From Fistulifera solaris (Eukaryota; Bacillariophyta; Bacillariophyceae; Naviculales; Stauroneidaceae), in the NCBI GenBank assembly GCA_030295235.1, contig AP026133.1, positions 806,001 through 870,000 of the forward strand: a stretch of 64,000 bases of DNA, given 5' to 3'. The position numbers were made by a program, and so were the translations under genes. Under the pieces are notes generated by a model. That model saw only the letters and a program-made list of their open reading frames with translations. It searched no databases and was not told where the DNA came from. Position 1 is the first letter of the stretch. The number at the start of each line of letters is the position of its first letter. Shown here in pieces: positions 9,435 to 20,454 of this stretch.

Positions 9435-10920
9435 ATGGGATCCGGATTGTCGAAACACGAAGACGAAATGAAATCGCCCTCGGCAAAGAATGTAACGGCG
9501 GAAGATGCCAATCGTATCACCACAAATCTAGCGGACGATGACGAGGAAAGCAAATGCCCCATGAAATTAAGTGATGGATCTTATCGTTATGATTGGGGAG
9601 CTTTGTTTCGAAAAGATTTTCCTCATGGTCCGAATGGGAGTCGTCCGATTACACCATCCGAACCAGTCACACAAACGACGACGACGACGACGACGACGAC
9701 TCAAGAGAATGCGACATCGGGCTGTCCTGTCAAACATCAAGAATACAATGTGTATTCACAACCTCTTGATCCTACCAACAACATGCCTAAAGTTGCGAAT
9801 CAATTACCCGCCCCGAATCAGACGAGACCGATCTCTACCAAGCGTGTGGCTAGTTCAATTCTCAAGGTACGTGAGGACATGACAGAGCTCTCTGTGTTTA
9901 CTGCTGTGACGAGAATGACTCACAGCTATCTTACTACTGGATTCAGGGAGGAGCCAAAGAAGGAACAACTTGGACGTATCCGTCTCCACAGATGTTCTAC
10001 AATGCTTTAGCACGAAAAGGAAAGCTAAGTGAAGAGAACGAAGAGGAGGAAATGATGGAAACGGTGGTGGCTTTGCACAATGACATGAACGAAAAGTCGT
10101 GGAAGAAAGTGTTGCAATGGGAAGCTGTAGTTTTCGACAAAGACGAAGATGCGATCGCCAAAGAAACCAAATTACTCAAATTTCAAGGGAGACCTACCGA
10201 TTTGAGTCCTAAAGCATGGTTCAAACATTATGTCTTGGGACATCCTCTGCCTTTTGATCGACACGATTGGGTTGTATTGCGTCCCGATGGTAGCACCGTG
10301 CGATACATTTTGGACTATTACTACAACGAACCAGACGAGTCAAATAGCAACCCGTCAAGCTGCGGCCCTTCTTCGCAGACGTTGTTGGTCGACGTCCGCC
10401 CCGCTCTGGATGGTATTGCTCCATTATGGCATCGCTGTGCCTTCATGCCATGGGCTCGGCATATCTCGCAATCTACTTCATTTACTCCGTTACCCATGTT
10501 ACCGACAAGTGGTCTGAAATCACAAGTCAGTGAATCTGTACAGGTTTGGCAAAGCATTCAGGCTTCGGTGGCGCAATCCAAATCGGGCCAGCCTGTTGGG
10601 AATACGATTGCGCCCATTGGCGAACAAGAAGCACGAAAGCTGATCGAAGATTTTTCCACAGCCACGCAAAATGCCAGAAACAACGCGCTGCACTGAATCA
10701 GTGTGCTTCCGAAGGAGATTGCACTCGCGCTACGATGGATTTAACAATTGGGATGGGGCAGATTCTTTGTCCGCTGCAGCATCAAACATTACTTCAGGTT
10801 TTGCAGCAGAATGACGACAGCACCATTGAAGCAGCTCTAGAACGCGTCAGTGAATGCGTCACTTTGAAGAGCCAACAGCATGCCGTGGCCAAACAACAAC
10901 ATCCCAAGCTATTTTCGTAG
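9435..10920 (+). CDS. HCCS: Cytochrome c heme lyase with C-terminal Cys extension
   Basis: Holocytochrome c synthase attaches heme to the CXXCH of apocytochromes c and c1 in the mitochondrial intermembrane space. Exon 1 is 9435-9866 and encodes two Cys-Pro heme-regulatory motifs (KCPMK and GCPVKH) and a nine-Thr run. The intron is 9867-9946 (GTACGT...TTCAG). Exon 2 opens with GGAKEGTTWTYPSPQMFYNAL, a family hallmark (AKEGTTW, PSPQMFYNAL), and continues through the conserved RHDWVVLR and LLVDVRPALD. Animal and yeast enzymes end soon after this point. Here another ~145 residues follow, including a C-x9-C-x5-C-x15-C stretch (QKQRAALNQ between the first two Cys). The last part is in another frame, recovered by one extra A in the run 10668-10671. 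Without it the frame stops at 10696. Confidence 0.9.
9675..9700 (+). repeat. (ACG)n microsatellite in HCCS
   Basis: Eight to nine ACG units inside exon 1 encode a run of nine Thr between the two Cys-Pro motifs. It is likely length-polymorphic. Confidence 0.85.
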
Positions 10921-11340
10921 GGTTTGGGAGTAATAGTGTCCCAGACGCCTGCTGAAGGTGCTGAAGCAGATATTGATATCAGTTCCACTGTTGTGTCCCG
11001 TTACTACGTTTCTTCATAATTCATTCACTCCAAAGCATCGGAAATATTCCCGTATATTCATTTTTCACCCCTTTTTATTACTCTGGGGGTAGTTTCGACT
11101 CTGTCTAGTATCTTACCGGTATCGAATCAAGCAGAAGACTTAAGCAAGGAAATCGCGGGCTGCACTACAGTGTACCGAACAGCACCACAATTCCAAGATG
11201 TTCCAGGAACTCGTCTTGGATGTTCCTGGTTCCTGGCTCGGAAGCGAAAATATCCATCGGTACCACCTTTTACACCACAACAATCGTTCCTCCATCCTCA
11301 AAAATAGATAAGCCAGTCAAGCGAAACAGGAACAAAACAG
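10921..11340. other. Intergenic, HCCS to ABC transporter
   Basis: 420 bases with no supported gene. A short near-duplication (CCAAGATGTTCCAGGA / TTGGATGTTCCTGG) occurs around 11191-11230. Confidence 0.35.
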
Positions 11341-12784
11341 ATGACATTAACTGTCGTGGTAGGCTCTTCCGGATCCGGAAAGACAACCTTCTTGAACGAC
11401 GTGCACAAGTCGCACAAGTGCATCTACATTCGTCAATATCACAACATCCGTCCCTACGTAACGGTTAGCAAGATCCCAAACTTTGATCCGACGCGTCTAC
11501 CGTTTTGGGATATCTATGAACGCGAAGAAACTGCTGCGACGATCAAGGCTGGTGGAACAATGGCGGGAGAATTTACGGCCGGTCTTTCTGGAGGTCAACG
11601 AAAACTCCTGCTCTTTGAATTGGTGGTCCAGCGCGTTGCTTCTCAGAGCAATCTTTTGATTGCACTAGACGAACCATTTGCAGGTGTCACTGACGATTAT
11701 GTGCCTTTCATTGTTAAGCGCTTGAATGAGTTGCGACAGAATCACGAAATTCTCTTGGTCACAAACGATCACGTCGACACACTCAAAGAAATGGCCGACA
11801 ACACCATCACCGTCAGTGCGATCGATCGCACTAAAGTCCAAGTAAACAAAATCGAGGGCGTTAGTCGAGAAAAAACCATTCTTGCCCTAGCGATTGGAGA
11901 CGCTTATGAGTACAAGGGCTCTTGGGACGATCTCCGATTCTTCCTGGACGTTGAAGTTCTTAACAACGGTGCATTACTCGGTGTGGCGATGTTCACACTT
12001 TTGTCTTCGGTCTCTTCCTTGCTACCTTCTGGGACTCCAGGGAGGAAAATGCTGCGCTTGTTCTGGTGGCAGGTGGTATTGTTGCATACTTTTGTTTGAA
12101 TCCTTACTTGTTATCGCTTGCTGACTGGCGCAACTTTATGGGCGAAGAAGCTGAAGCTCTTTTGCACGCCTCAAAAGACATGAACAATTTCCTAAAGTCT
12201 TCGTTGACCATGTTTTTGATCTTAATTGTCTCAGTTGTGCAGTTTGGAATCACGAATGCAGTGATCAATGGCCTTGAGAGTTCTTCCTTCTGGGTGGCCA
12301 TGCTGATGGATAGTGCTAGCATGACATTTCCATTCATTTGCTTCGGTCTTTATACGAAGCTTCCATTCCAGGCTGTTGAGATCATTGCTAGCATGCCCTT
12401 CTTGTTCATGATCTTCTTTTCTACAACGTTCTCACCTGGGTCTGGTGTTGCCGTGTTGAAGGAGTTGCGATACTTATTTGCACGATTCTACTTTTGGTGC
12501 ATGATCCCAGGAATTCGTGATGACATGGAAAACTGTCCCAGCACCGACGAGAAGAATCTGCTGTACATGATTTTATCGGCTTTGATCGGTGTTGTGCTCT
12601 TTTGACTGTCATGGGAGTAAGCTCATTGCTGCGTTCCAAGAAAGTCAAGAAAATGAGCTCGAAGAAAAATGCTTTGAAGGATGACGAGTTCCGTGATTTG
12701 CAGATTGAACTCTATGGTGAGAAAGCCATGGATATTCAGAGCACGAACCATTCCACAAGCTCGAAAAAGACCGAGGGTGTCTAG
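11341..12784 (+). CDS. Compact ABCG-like half transporter
   Basis: An ATP-driven membrane exporter of the ABCG/White layout (nucleotide-binding domain first, then membrane domain). Walker A (GSSGSGKTT) sits at residues ~8-16, directly after the start. The usual ~50-residue lead-in of ABCG proteins is therefore missing or on an unseen exon. The signature LSGGQRK and Walker B LLIALDEPFAG follow, then about five membrane segments (e.g. ENAALVLVAGGIVAYF, SLTMFLILIVSVVQF, IIASMPFLFMIFF). A charged C-terminal tail ends in KTEGV. The frame breaks twice: near 11990, where GALLGVAM must continue in a frame reading HTFVFGLFLATFWDS, and at the T4 run 12600-12603, after which LTVMGVSSLL continues. Both are single-base losses and are likely errors. 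The substrate is unknown. Confidence 0.78.
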
Positions 12785-13340
12785 ACGACGAAGACGGACT
12801 GTATTATATAAAAGACCACGTTGGGGGTTTATTTTACGTGGTCAGACAGATAATTACAAAGTTCAACACTCCTAGTAATTTATGGAATTTAACGAAAAAC
12901 TGATCTCTTTTGGGGTAAAGAATGTACTTGTACCTCGGGTTGCTTGTTTTGGCGTATGAATCATCCTCTTTAGCAATGACGACTCACAACTCGCTCGCTC
13001 GGGACACCGTGACCCACATGTCCGTCAACCGTTGTGGATGGCCACGTCTTGCTATAGTAAATTTGTACGTTGCTAGCACGAGGCGTTGGATCTTCGTGGA
13101 GTTCCGATTCTGGAGAACACAAAGATCGTCCGCAACGGCACCAAATTCGAACTATCGGATCGCAATCGTATTGGCTGCGGCGTCAGTTTCTCATTGAGGC
13201 TTGTTTTGCGTTCATTTGCAAAAAAAGTGTCCTCCGTTCGTAAAAAAAGCAAGGACACACACTAGCGACGGAACGGCGGCAAATTACAAATTCTTTGTGA
13301 AACGAGCGCGCAATTGAACGAGAAAAAACACTGATGCACA
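12785..13340. other. Intergenic
   Basis: About 555 bases between the ABC transporter and the plastid-targeted gene. A weak open frame at 12922-13197 shows no family resemblance and I do not support it. The last 130 bases contain two A-runs (AAAAAAAGTG and AAAAAAAGC). Confidence 0.35.
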
Positions 13341-14248
13341 ATGAAGCGCTTGACATGCTTACTTTTGTCGTTAATTGGGACTATTGAAGGGTTTATAATT
13401 TTACCTGACCGATCTTCTTCGTCGAGCCTTTTCGGTATATCGCGACAATTTCGTTCTAGCAATCCTCGCCGGACAAATATCGCCATGGCAGAAGCAGACT
13501 TCGATGCACCTGAACCTCGCAACAACGACCGTCTCGACAACATTAATGAGATCGAAATGGCACGTGGACTGCCCGATCAAAAACCGAAAAATGGAGGAGG
13601 AGGACTCGGTGGCTACGATCCTTACGAAGATCTGCGCGGCAGCGAAATTGACGTCGGAGATCCGCAAATTAAGTTGAAAGAGAAAGAACGTAGCGTGACA
13701 TCGATTTTGGCCGAACTAGCCGCGATTCAGCAGCAAGGACCTCAGAAATACTGTATTTTGGGGACTCGTCATTGCAGCTATCTGCACCAACAAATTATCG
13801 AATTGCTGTAAGTGACTGCGGAGTGATCGACGTGCATTCACTGTGTTGCTATTGTTTTGATGCCTCACATCTTCTCGCTAGGGCGTATGCTTTGGTCTTA
13901 TCTGGAAACCACGTTTATACATCAGGTGCGGGAGGAACAAATGCTGCTACGATCAAGGGTGCGTTACGCGCGGAGCGACCGGATTTGTTGACGGTAGTTA
14001 TTCCGCAATCTATGAGTCGGCAGACGAAAGAATCACAGGAATTGCTGAAAGAAGTAGAAGATGTGATCGCCATGCCGCAAAACGATGATTTGTCACTAGA
14101 TGTGGCCAGTAAAATTTGCAACTCGTATTTGTTGAGTTTGACAGACCAGTTAATCAGCTTTGCGTTTCATGAAAGTAACACGGTCATTGAAGCGACGAAA
14201 GAGGCCAAGAAGCTCAACAAGTTAGTCACGGTACTGTTCCTTGACTGA
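13341..14248 (+). CDS. Plastid-targeted cyanobacterial-type recombination-mediator-like protein
   Basis: A 277-aa protein with a Rossmann-like DprA/lysine-decarboxylase-like fold. It resembles the cyanobacterial proteins annotated as DNA recombination-mediator protein A. The N-terminus is a signal peptide (KRLTCLLLSLIGTIEG) ending before a Phe, then a Ser/Arg-rich transit region: the bipartite leader diatoms use for plastid import. The core reads YCILGTRHCSYLHQQIIELL, then YALVLSGNHVYTSGAGGTNA, which is a nucleotide-binding-like GAGGTN loop. VVIPQSMSRQ and FAFHESNTV follow. Exon 1 is 13341-13807, the intron 13808-13881 (GTAAGT...CTAG) and exon 2 13882-14248; the phases close exactly. The frame is intact. 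Despite the name, a role in DNA uptake or recombination is unproven; it could bind a nucleotide or a small metabolite. Confidence 0.8.
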
Positions 14249-14939
14249 CTTGATCACCTACTCGCTCACGCTCTCGCTTAATTGGAAGGCCCCTCATCAC
14301 TTTTGTCAACCCCGTGACATCCTCTAGAAACCTCTGACCAATTTACAGGAAAGGTACATCCATCAATAAAAACTTTTGGCTAGATTTGATTAGTAGTCGT
14401 CTCGGTCACTCTTATTTGTCGTCATTACGATTGTAGCCTAAAAATTGAAGAAGAATCCAAGATGCGATAGAAAGGTACGCTCGCTAAAAACGGCAGGAGA
14501 TCAAGAAGTTAGGGGCAGGTATTTCTTTGCGAGCTTGATATTATAACTTCGTTTCGTCCTTTAAAGACTACTCGGAGTATTTTTTTTCTAATCAAACCTT
14601 GAACCTTGTTTCCTTTCGTACTTTCGGTTAGCCGTTAGCCAGATTGACTTGGAGAGGAGTCAAAGTCGTATCGGTATACGGATGCCGGCTAGAATAAATA
14701 GTGAAGATTTCGTTTTATGATTTTTATTTATTTCTTTTGTTTTTCTAATTAAAGCACACTTACAAGTTTTGTAGTTTCTCACGCCGGCAGAGTTTCACCT
14801 CTATTTTGTGGCGATCAATCGATGCGATCTGCTATTTTGACAGAGCATTGCAATTGTTCTTGTGTTGCTGTTCTTTGGAACGTTCCTCCACTCCTTTTCC
14901 TTTCGCAACTATTTTAATACTTATTTTTGAAAGGGTTCT
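14249..14939. other. Intergenic
   Basis: About 690 bases between co-oriented genes. There is a pyrimidine-rich patch around 14700-14760 and no open frame of note. Confidence 0.4.
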
Positions 14940-15874
14940 TTGATTTCTGACGTCGTACACGAGAGGCAACGAATCAAAGAAGCCATGTTTTCCAGTCGTC
15001 CCATAACAATGCTGCACACCAGCCACATCGTCAACGATGAAAACGTGACAGAGCTCAACAAGACAACTTCTGCTATTACTAAAGATTCATCGTTGACAGT
15101 GCATAAGACTCCTGCAGGAACGAAATCGCGACGCGCTTTTGGTGATATCTCCAATAAACGTCCCCAGAAACATCTTGAAAGAGAAGGTGATGACATCGCC
15201 TGGAAATCAGCAGCAGCTCCACGAACCCCTGCAGCAGCAATGACGAAGAAATCCAGCAAGAAATCCTCGAAAAAGACATCGGTGCGTTTATTTCCCAATC
15301 CAGACACGAAGCGAGGTGTGACTTTTGCAGAGGAGAAAGTTGAGAGTTCCAAGATTCCTTCTACCCTACACACTGCCGTTTCCGAGAAGAATGAAACACT
15401 AGAGACGAGTGCTTGTGAAGACGACGATAATTATGATGAGCCGGAGAAGCCTTTGGGGCGCACTTACCAGCAGCAGTGGGAGAATGGCGACCATGATGAC
15501 GACGAAACCGTGTTGTCATTGGAAGGCGTCTACGACATCGCGAAGAGATGGAAAGAATTCGACGAGAAAATCAACTCGCTACAGCCATCGTACGAAGAAC
15601 AGTTTCAGCAGCATATAGCTGATTTCGATCGAGAACTAGAAGAGTTCACAAAACAAGAAGGTGGGTTGGATTTCTGTTATCTAAACTTGCAATTAACCGG
15701 ATATCATTATATCTCACTTCATCGTCTATCACGACAGCATCTTGCGTCGATACATTCCCATCACCAGATGAGTCCGCCCTCTTGTCGTTTCTTAATGAAT
15801 TGGAGGATGACTTAGATATCTTCGCAGCTGACGATTCCTCAGCCCCAACGAATCTAGAGATTTCATTTGGCTAA
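14940..15874 (+). CDS. Unknown acidic protein with RRAFGDISNK motif
   Basis: A 285-aa protein encoded by two exons, 14940-15660 and 15738-15874. The intron is 15661-15737 (GTGGGT...CGACAG) and the phases close, with a new C-terminus ending in NLEISFG. The N-terminal third is Lys/Ser/Thr-rich and basic, and holds KSRRAFGDISNK. That motif resembles the R-A-(L/F)-G-(D)-I-x-N motif near the start of mitotic cyclins and some securin-like proteins. The middle is acidic, followed by a probable coiled coil (WKEFDEKINSLQPSYEEQF) and an acidic amphipathic tail (LLSFLNELEDDLDIF). I know of no named domain. A cell-cycle substrate or securin-like role is only an inference from the motif and the basic-then-acidic layout. 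Confidence 0.68.
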
Positions 15875-17530
15875 ACATGAGCGAGGAGGGCGGAGTTGGC
15901 TAATGTGCACATTATTCGCTTCCCGGTTCCTTTTGTTGTTACTAGAAACCTTTTTAGATCTTCTCTAGCCTCTTGAAGACTTTGAGTTGTAAAGTTGGTC
16001 TTCTTTCAACATAGCATAGTTTTCGTAATGAGTTAGATCGGAAACGACTACAAACTTCCGTCGTAACTCCACGGCAGAAGCGGTAAAATATAAAATCAGT
16101 TTCAATTTCATAAACGAGATACTATTACACTCGCCCCGAAACAGGTGCAATAAAGTTGCGTGGGTTTGGGCGGTACTTTGCACATAATGTAGCACGTGCA
16201 ATGATGACGATGAAGAGCAATTTAGCCGATGCTTATTCAACCTGATGGATGAGGACTCGTTGGGAGAAATATGTCATTGCCAGAGAATGCACCTGGGGCA
16301 GATTCGTCTTCCATATCGCTACCTAATCGCTCGGCATCGAAACAGTCTTCGATTCTCTGCTTATAAATCGCAAGAAAAAGTAGCCTACTGCTTAGTTTGA
16401 GGACAGGGCAACCAGCTTAGGGAGTTTGTCTCTGCGAGCTATCGCAATCGTAGGACTAGCCTCTGACTTTCTCATAGCTCGCAAGTCGCCAGTCATTTTC
16501 GACACAGCAAATCACGGGAGGAAATGTCTGCATGGTACTCTGAATGTTCAACAATTCGCTCATCTGTAGAAATTTGTTTATGTTGCTGACTAACCTGTAA
16601 GACAAAGCATTGTTTTCTAGAACCAGGGGTCTAGACATTCAGCTTTTGTGATGTATTTAGAACAATTGTAGCATTCGTAGTAACGACGAGATTGAAAGAA
16701 ACAAAGATGGGCAATAACTTCCCAGATATTGATGATCGATAAAAAATGGGTCATCTCGAGAACCTGCGTTACCAAACGCGTAGGTCAAGCCCTCTTGTGG
16801 GCTATCAAGTCGTTAATCAAAAGTAGGAATTGATCGAAGCTTGGTGAGTTTCTGAGCGTTGAGGAGGCAGGTGACGAGGTGCTCGTCAACACGCAGCATG
16901 ACAACCAACACTACCGACATGCAGTTATATGACCCAACCCCGAAGATATAAAACCAGCAAGCAGAAAATCGCCGATCAACATCGTCACGGTGATCATCGA
17001 CCACCGAACCGATCCTTAATCAATATACCTGGTAATTTAGTCTACTCCGTATTTTTCGGAAGACCCTGTCTGGGAGATTTCTCTGCAGAAGTGTCATCCG
17101 TCCTAAGGAAGGCGTTCTTCCAAATTTTTGCGTGTTGGATAACCTTAATCAATCGAGCAAAACCGGTGACCCGTGAAGGTTTTCGGCCTACACAGTTGAT
17201 AATAGTCCAAAAATGGTTTTCGATCTTTATATTACTACGTATACAATTCACCATGTGTCCAGGTGTAATCCGTGACATTTTTCAAGGGGGATTGTAAAGG
17301 CAAAAATTTGGACGAAAGGTTTCAGTAATTTTTGCTTCGTCGCGCAGCTTTGCATCAGCCTTGTACTTGTACTCCATCTTTTATTTCTGGAGAAGGCAAT
17401 GGTCTGGCTCCACGCCTTCAATTCAAAAAAAGCTTGAAGGAGCCCTGAGCCTCGAGCCTCTATCGCAGCAATCATTGTTTCGCAACTGATCGAGGCTGCT
17501 ATTTACATTGACTTCATAAATCAGTCGCAT
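15875..17530. other. Long intergenic stretch without a supported gene
   Basis: About 1.65 kb. Several chance frames of 60-120 codons occur on both strands, but none shows family motifs or splice-linked continuation. One minus-strand frame, 17042-17278, has a somewhat protein-like composition (KPSRVTGFARLIKVIQ), but I cannot name it. No repeat ends are visible. Confidence 0.35.
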
Positions 17531-18649
17531 ATGCATGATCCTAATATGACGAGTTCATTTAAAAATAACATACTCTACGGACAAGTCGTGGTGGGTCCTC
17601 CCGGCGCGGGAAAAACCACTTATTGCAATGGTATGCAACAATATCTACGTCTGCTGCAACGCAATGCGTGGGTGATGAATATGGATCCGGCGAATGATCC
17701 GGGCGATCTGTACGAAACAATATTCGATGTGCGAAACGACATGGTAGATTTGTCGGTTGTGATGGACGAAACGGAACTAGGACCGAATGGTGGGCTGATG
17801 TATTGCATGGAATATATGGAGCAACATGTCATGGACATTGTCAAATGTGTGCGGAATCGACAGCAGCAACAACAGGAGAGCGACTCATCATCTTCGAAAA
17901 CGAAGAACGATCCTCTGTATTTGCTATTGGATTTTCCAGGACAAGTTGAATTGTATACACACTCGATGTTTGTCCAGAATTTGTTATCGCAATTGCAAAA
18001 ACAGTTGAATTTGCGATTGACGTTGGTGCAATTAATCGATTCGCAATATTGTTATCAGGCGTCGTCCTTCCTATCAGCGGCATTACTCGGGACAACGACA
18101 TTGTTGCGGATGGAGTTGCCTACAGTGAGTGTATGGACAAAAATGGATTTGTTGCGGGGGAATGATTTGCCCATGCCTTGGGAGTTTTTCACGGAATGTT
18201 TCGATTTGGAACGATTAATTCCGTTTCTCGATCAAACGAACATGAACAGTCACGCAAATAAGGATAACGATGAAGAAGATTATAAGAATATCGAAGACGA
18301 CGAAAGATATAACGCCGTCTGGGAAGATCCCGATTATCAAGCAGCACGTCAACGTCGTAAGCAATCCAAACTGAATCGCAAATACACGAAATTGCACGAA
18401 GTCATGGCAGAAGTGGTCGAGGATTTCGGATTATTGAATTTCATACCGTTGGACATACAGGATGCTACACTTGTAGGGCAGGTCCTGGCCAAAGTAGATC
18501 AGTGCAATGGTTACGTATATACACAACAATCGATTCCGGAAGATATGTTCCAGTGCGCGGCGGCGTCATCCGACTACACAGGGGAATCACAATTGCAAAT
18601 ACGGGAACGGATCCATTCGTCGCCGCCATCTTTGAAACAGCAACCTTGA
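17531..18649 (+). CDS. GPN2: GPN-loop GTPase 2
   Basis: A GPN-loop GTPase of the GPN2/ATPBD1B group. These proteins act as homo- or heterodimers in cytoplasmic assembly and nuclear import of RNA polymerase II and III. The P-loop is GPPGAGKTTYC (residues ~19-29). The mixed N-terminal motif VMNMDPANDP comes next, the GPN triad is in ELGPNGGLMYCMEY, and the G3 region is LLLDFPGQVELYTH. A WTKMDLL G4 motif follows. The central Gln/Ser-rich insert and the acidic stretch before EDPDYQAARQRRKQ are lineage-style additions. The single exon of 372 codons is intact, a normal length for the family. An Iwr1 homologue, which also serves RNA polymerase II import, lies at 32.2 kb, although the two are not adjacent. 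Confidence 0.93.
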   Translation: MHDPNMTSSFKNNILYGQVVVGPPGAGKTTYCNGMQQYLRLLQRNAWVMNMDPANDPGDLYETIFDVRNDMVDLSVVMDETELGPNGGLMYCMEYMEQHVMDIVKCVRNRQQQQQESDSSSSKTKNDPLYLLLDFPGQVELYTHSMFVQNLLSQLQKQLNLRLTLVQLIDSQYCYQASSFLSAALLGTTTLLRMELPTVSVWTKMDLLRGNDLPMPWEFFTECFDLERLIPFLDQTNMNSHANKDNDEEDYKNIEDDERYNAVWEDPDYQAARQRRKQSKLNRKYTKLHEVMAEVVEDFGLLNFIPLDIQDATLVGQVLAKVDQCNGYVYTQQSIPEDMFQCAAASSDYTGESQLQIRERIHSSPPSLKQQP

Positions 18650-18732
18650 CGCACACACACGCTTAGCAAGAACATTATTTAAATAGAAGTTATAAGTACA
18701 TAGGTTTAGTCATTTGATCTTGTTCCACAGTA

Positions 18733-20454
18733 TTAATCTTTCTTGGGAGAGGTCTCCTTTTGAGTCATGGTAGCTGGGGCCGGTGCTGCTGCTAATGGTG
18801 CTTTGGGTGCAGCACTTTTTGACACAGAGGAGGTCTCCTTTGTAGTACTTGGTTTTGCTTTCTTTTTGGGTTTAGTGCTTATGGAGAAAGCAGCCTCATC
18901 TGATGATGGAGCCGTGTTAGGAAAAGCAGGCGGTGCATCTTCTGACTTTCGTTTCCGTTTCACTGCAGGTTTCTTTGTCTTGGTGTCGGCACTTGATGTT
19001 GTCGTTGCTGTTGGTGCGCCGGCAGACGCTGCTGTCGTACTGGAGGAGGATGCTGTCGCAGCTGGCTTTTTCCCCGCCAGCTTGGATCCGGTAGCAGTTT
19101 TGCTGGCAGACGCTTTAGCCTTGCCCGGTGCTGCGGCGGCTGCAGTGGCAGCTGGACCTTTCGTCACTGGCTTGGGTCGTGGCGCCGGAGGCGGGCAATG
19201 CCCAGAAGAGTCTCTTCGTCCACCACGCGAATATTACCACCCATTTTTGCCAGTTTGAGACGTCGAGCACGCAGCACACCTTCTTTCTGAATCACTTGTT
19301 TCTGCAACAACAGCCACGTCAATGCGTCTCGACGGACAGTATCCATCAAATCACACGCCCGTTTTGTAGCAATCACAGTAGATGGCACATTCATTCCCGC
19401 CAAGAGAGCCTCCATACGAGCCACCAATGCTTTGGAAATACCCGTTTCACCACCAGTAGCGGGAAGTACCAATCGAGCTGATTGCAAATAAGGGACACCG
19501 GGCACTGGTGTCGGAGCCGTGGTCGTCATAGCTTGATCAACCTGTTGCATGGCCACTTCGGGAGCCGGAATAGGCGTTGCTGCCCGTGAAGCTGTCGTCC
19601 CACTCGCCGCCACGACATGCGCTCCGCGCTTCTTCAATTTGCGCAATTGTGTCTCCACCTGCTTGAGTTCGTTCCGTAACGCCAATTCTTCCGCTTCTTC
19701 TTCCTTTGTTCGATTCCACAATGCCTCCCAATGAGCGCGTCGCTCCTTTTCGTACGCTAGATCAAAGACTTTATTACTCGTTCCAGTCCCTAAATGCTGC
19801 ATGAGCGGCTGGTGTTGCGGATCGGAAGACGCCAAAGAACGAGCCGCCGCTGTTTCCAGCAACAATTTCGGATCCTCAGCATTATTGGTGGCGGCAGCTT
19901 CCAAGGCTTTTGTTTCAACAGCCGCTTCATGGGAAACACGCCGCTGCAACAGTTTTGCCGCAACGGTGTAAAATCGATGTTTCAAGTCTTCGACGGGCCG
20001 CGGGGGACACGCGGCACACCAACGATCATGAATAACGGGCCATCGCAATTCAAAAATGCGTGCGTAATCCATCAAGGTGTCAGTTTCACTTTGCGACCAG
20101 TTTTCTGATGTCAACCACGCTTTGTATTCCTCTATTGTGTATTGTACTGGATCTAAATGAATATCAAAACGAGCGTATGGATAATCGGGGTATTCGACAT
20201 TCGCACGGACCCAGTGGTTTAAAAAGAAGCCCGTCAGGGCGGCTCGACGATGAAAACGGAGCCCAGGTCCATTTTCGCGCTGGTTTGTGTGAATTGATTT
20301 GTTTATTTCCTATTTTGATGAATGTTGGGACTGTTGTTGGGAGTTCCGTGGCAGATCCGGTGAGTTCCGAGTAAGGCTTTGGTAGAAGACTTTTGTTGCT
20401 GCCGACTGGTTTAGGGGCGCTTTTCACGCCCAGTATTTCAGCAACGTCGGTCAT
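18733..20454 (-). CDS. DMAP1: DMAP1/SWC4 (NuA4/SWR1 subunit)
   Basis: A SANT-domain subunit shared by NuA4 acetyltransferase and SWR1-type remodellers. The N-terminus MTDVAEILGVK leads to the conserved KWTWAPFSSSSRPDGLL. The next segment, NHWVRANVEYPDYPYARFD, is in another frame and rejoins by restoring one A in the run 20221-20225. Then come QYTIEEYKAWL and the SANT region WSQSETDTLMDYARIFELRW followed by VIHDRW. A Glu-rich coiled coil and a DMAP1 C-terminal block (ALTWLLLQKQVIQKEG) follow. After LLGIAR the frame changes again near 19186-19194, into a low-complexity tail rich in Ala, Lys, Ser and Thr that ends at 18733. Both breaks are single-base losses. With them repaired the protein would be about 570 aa, in the normal range for this family plus the tail. 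Confidence 0.85.

Noticed and set aside
17042-17278. Minus-strand frame with a transposase-like basic composition
   Set aside because: No catalytic motif, no terminal repeats nearby and no continuation in other frames.
18767-19258. 163-codon plus-strand frame rich in Ala, Val and Gly
   Set aside because: It is the mirror image of the low-complexity Ala/Lys/Ser tail of DMAP1; its composition is an artefact of that tail.
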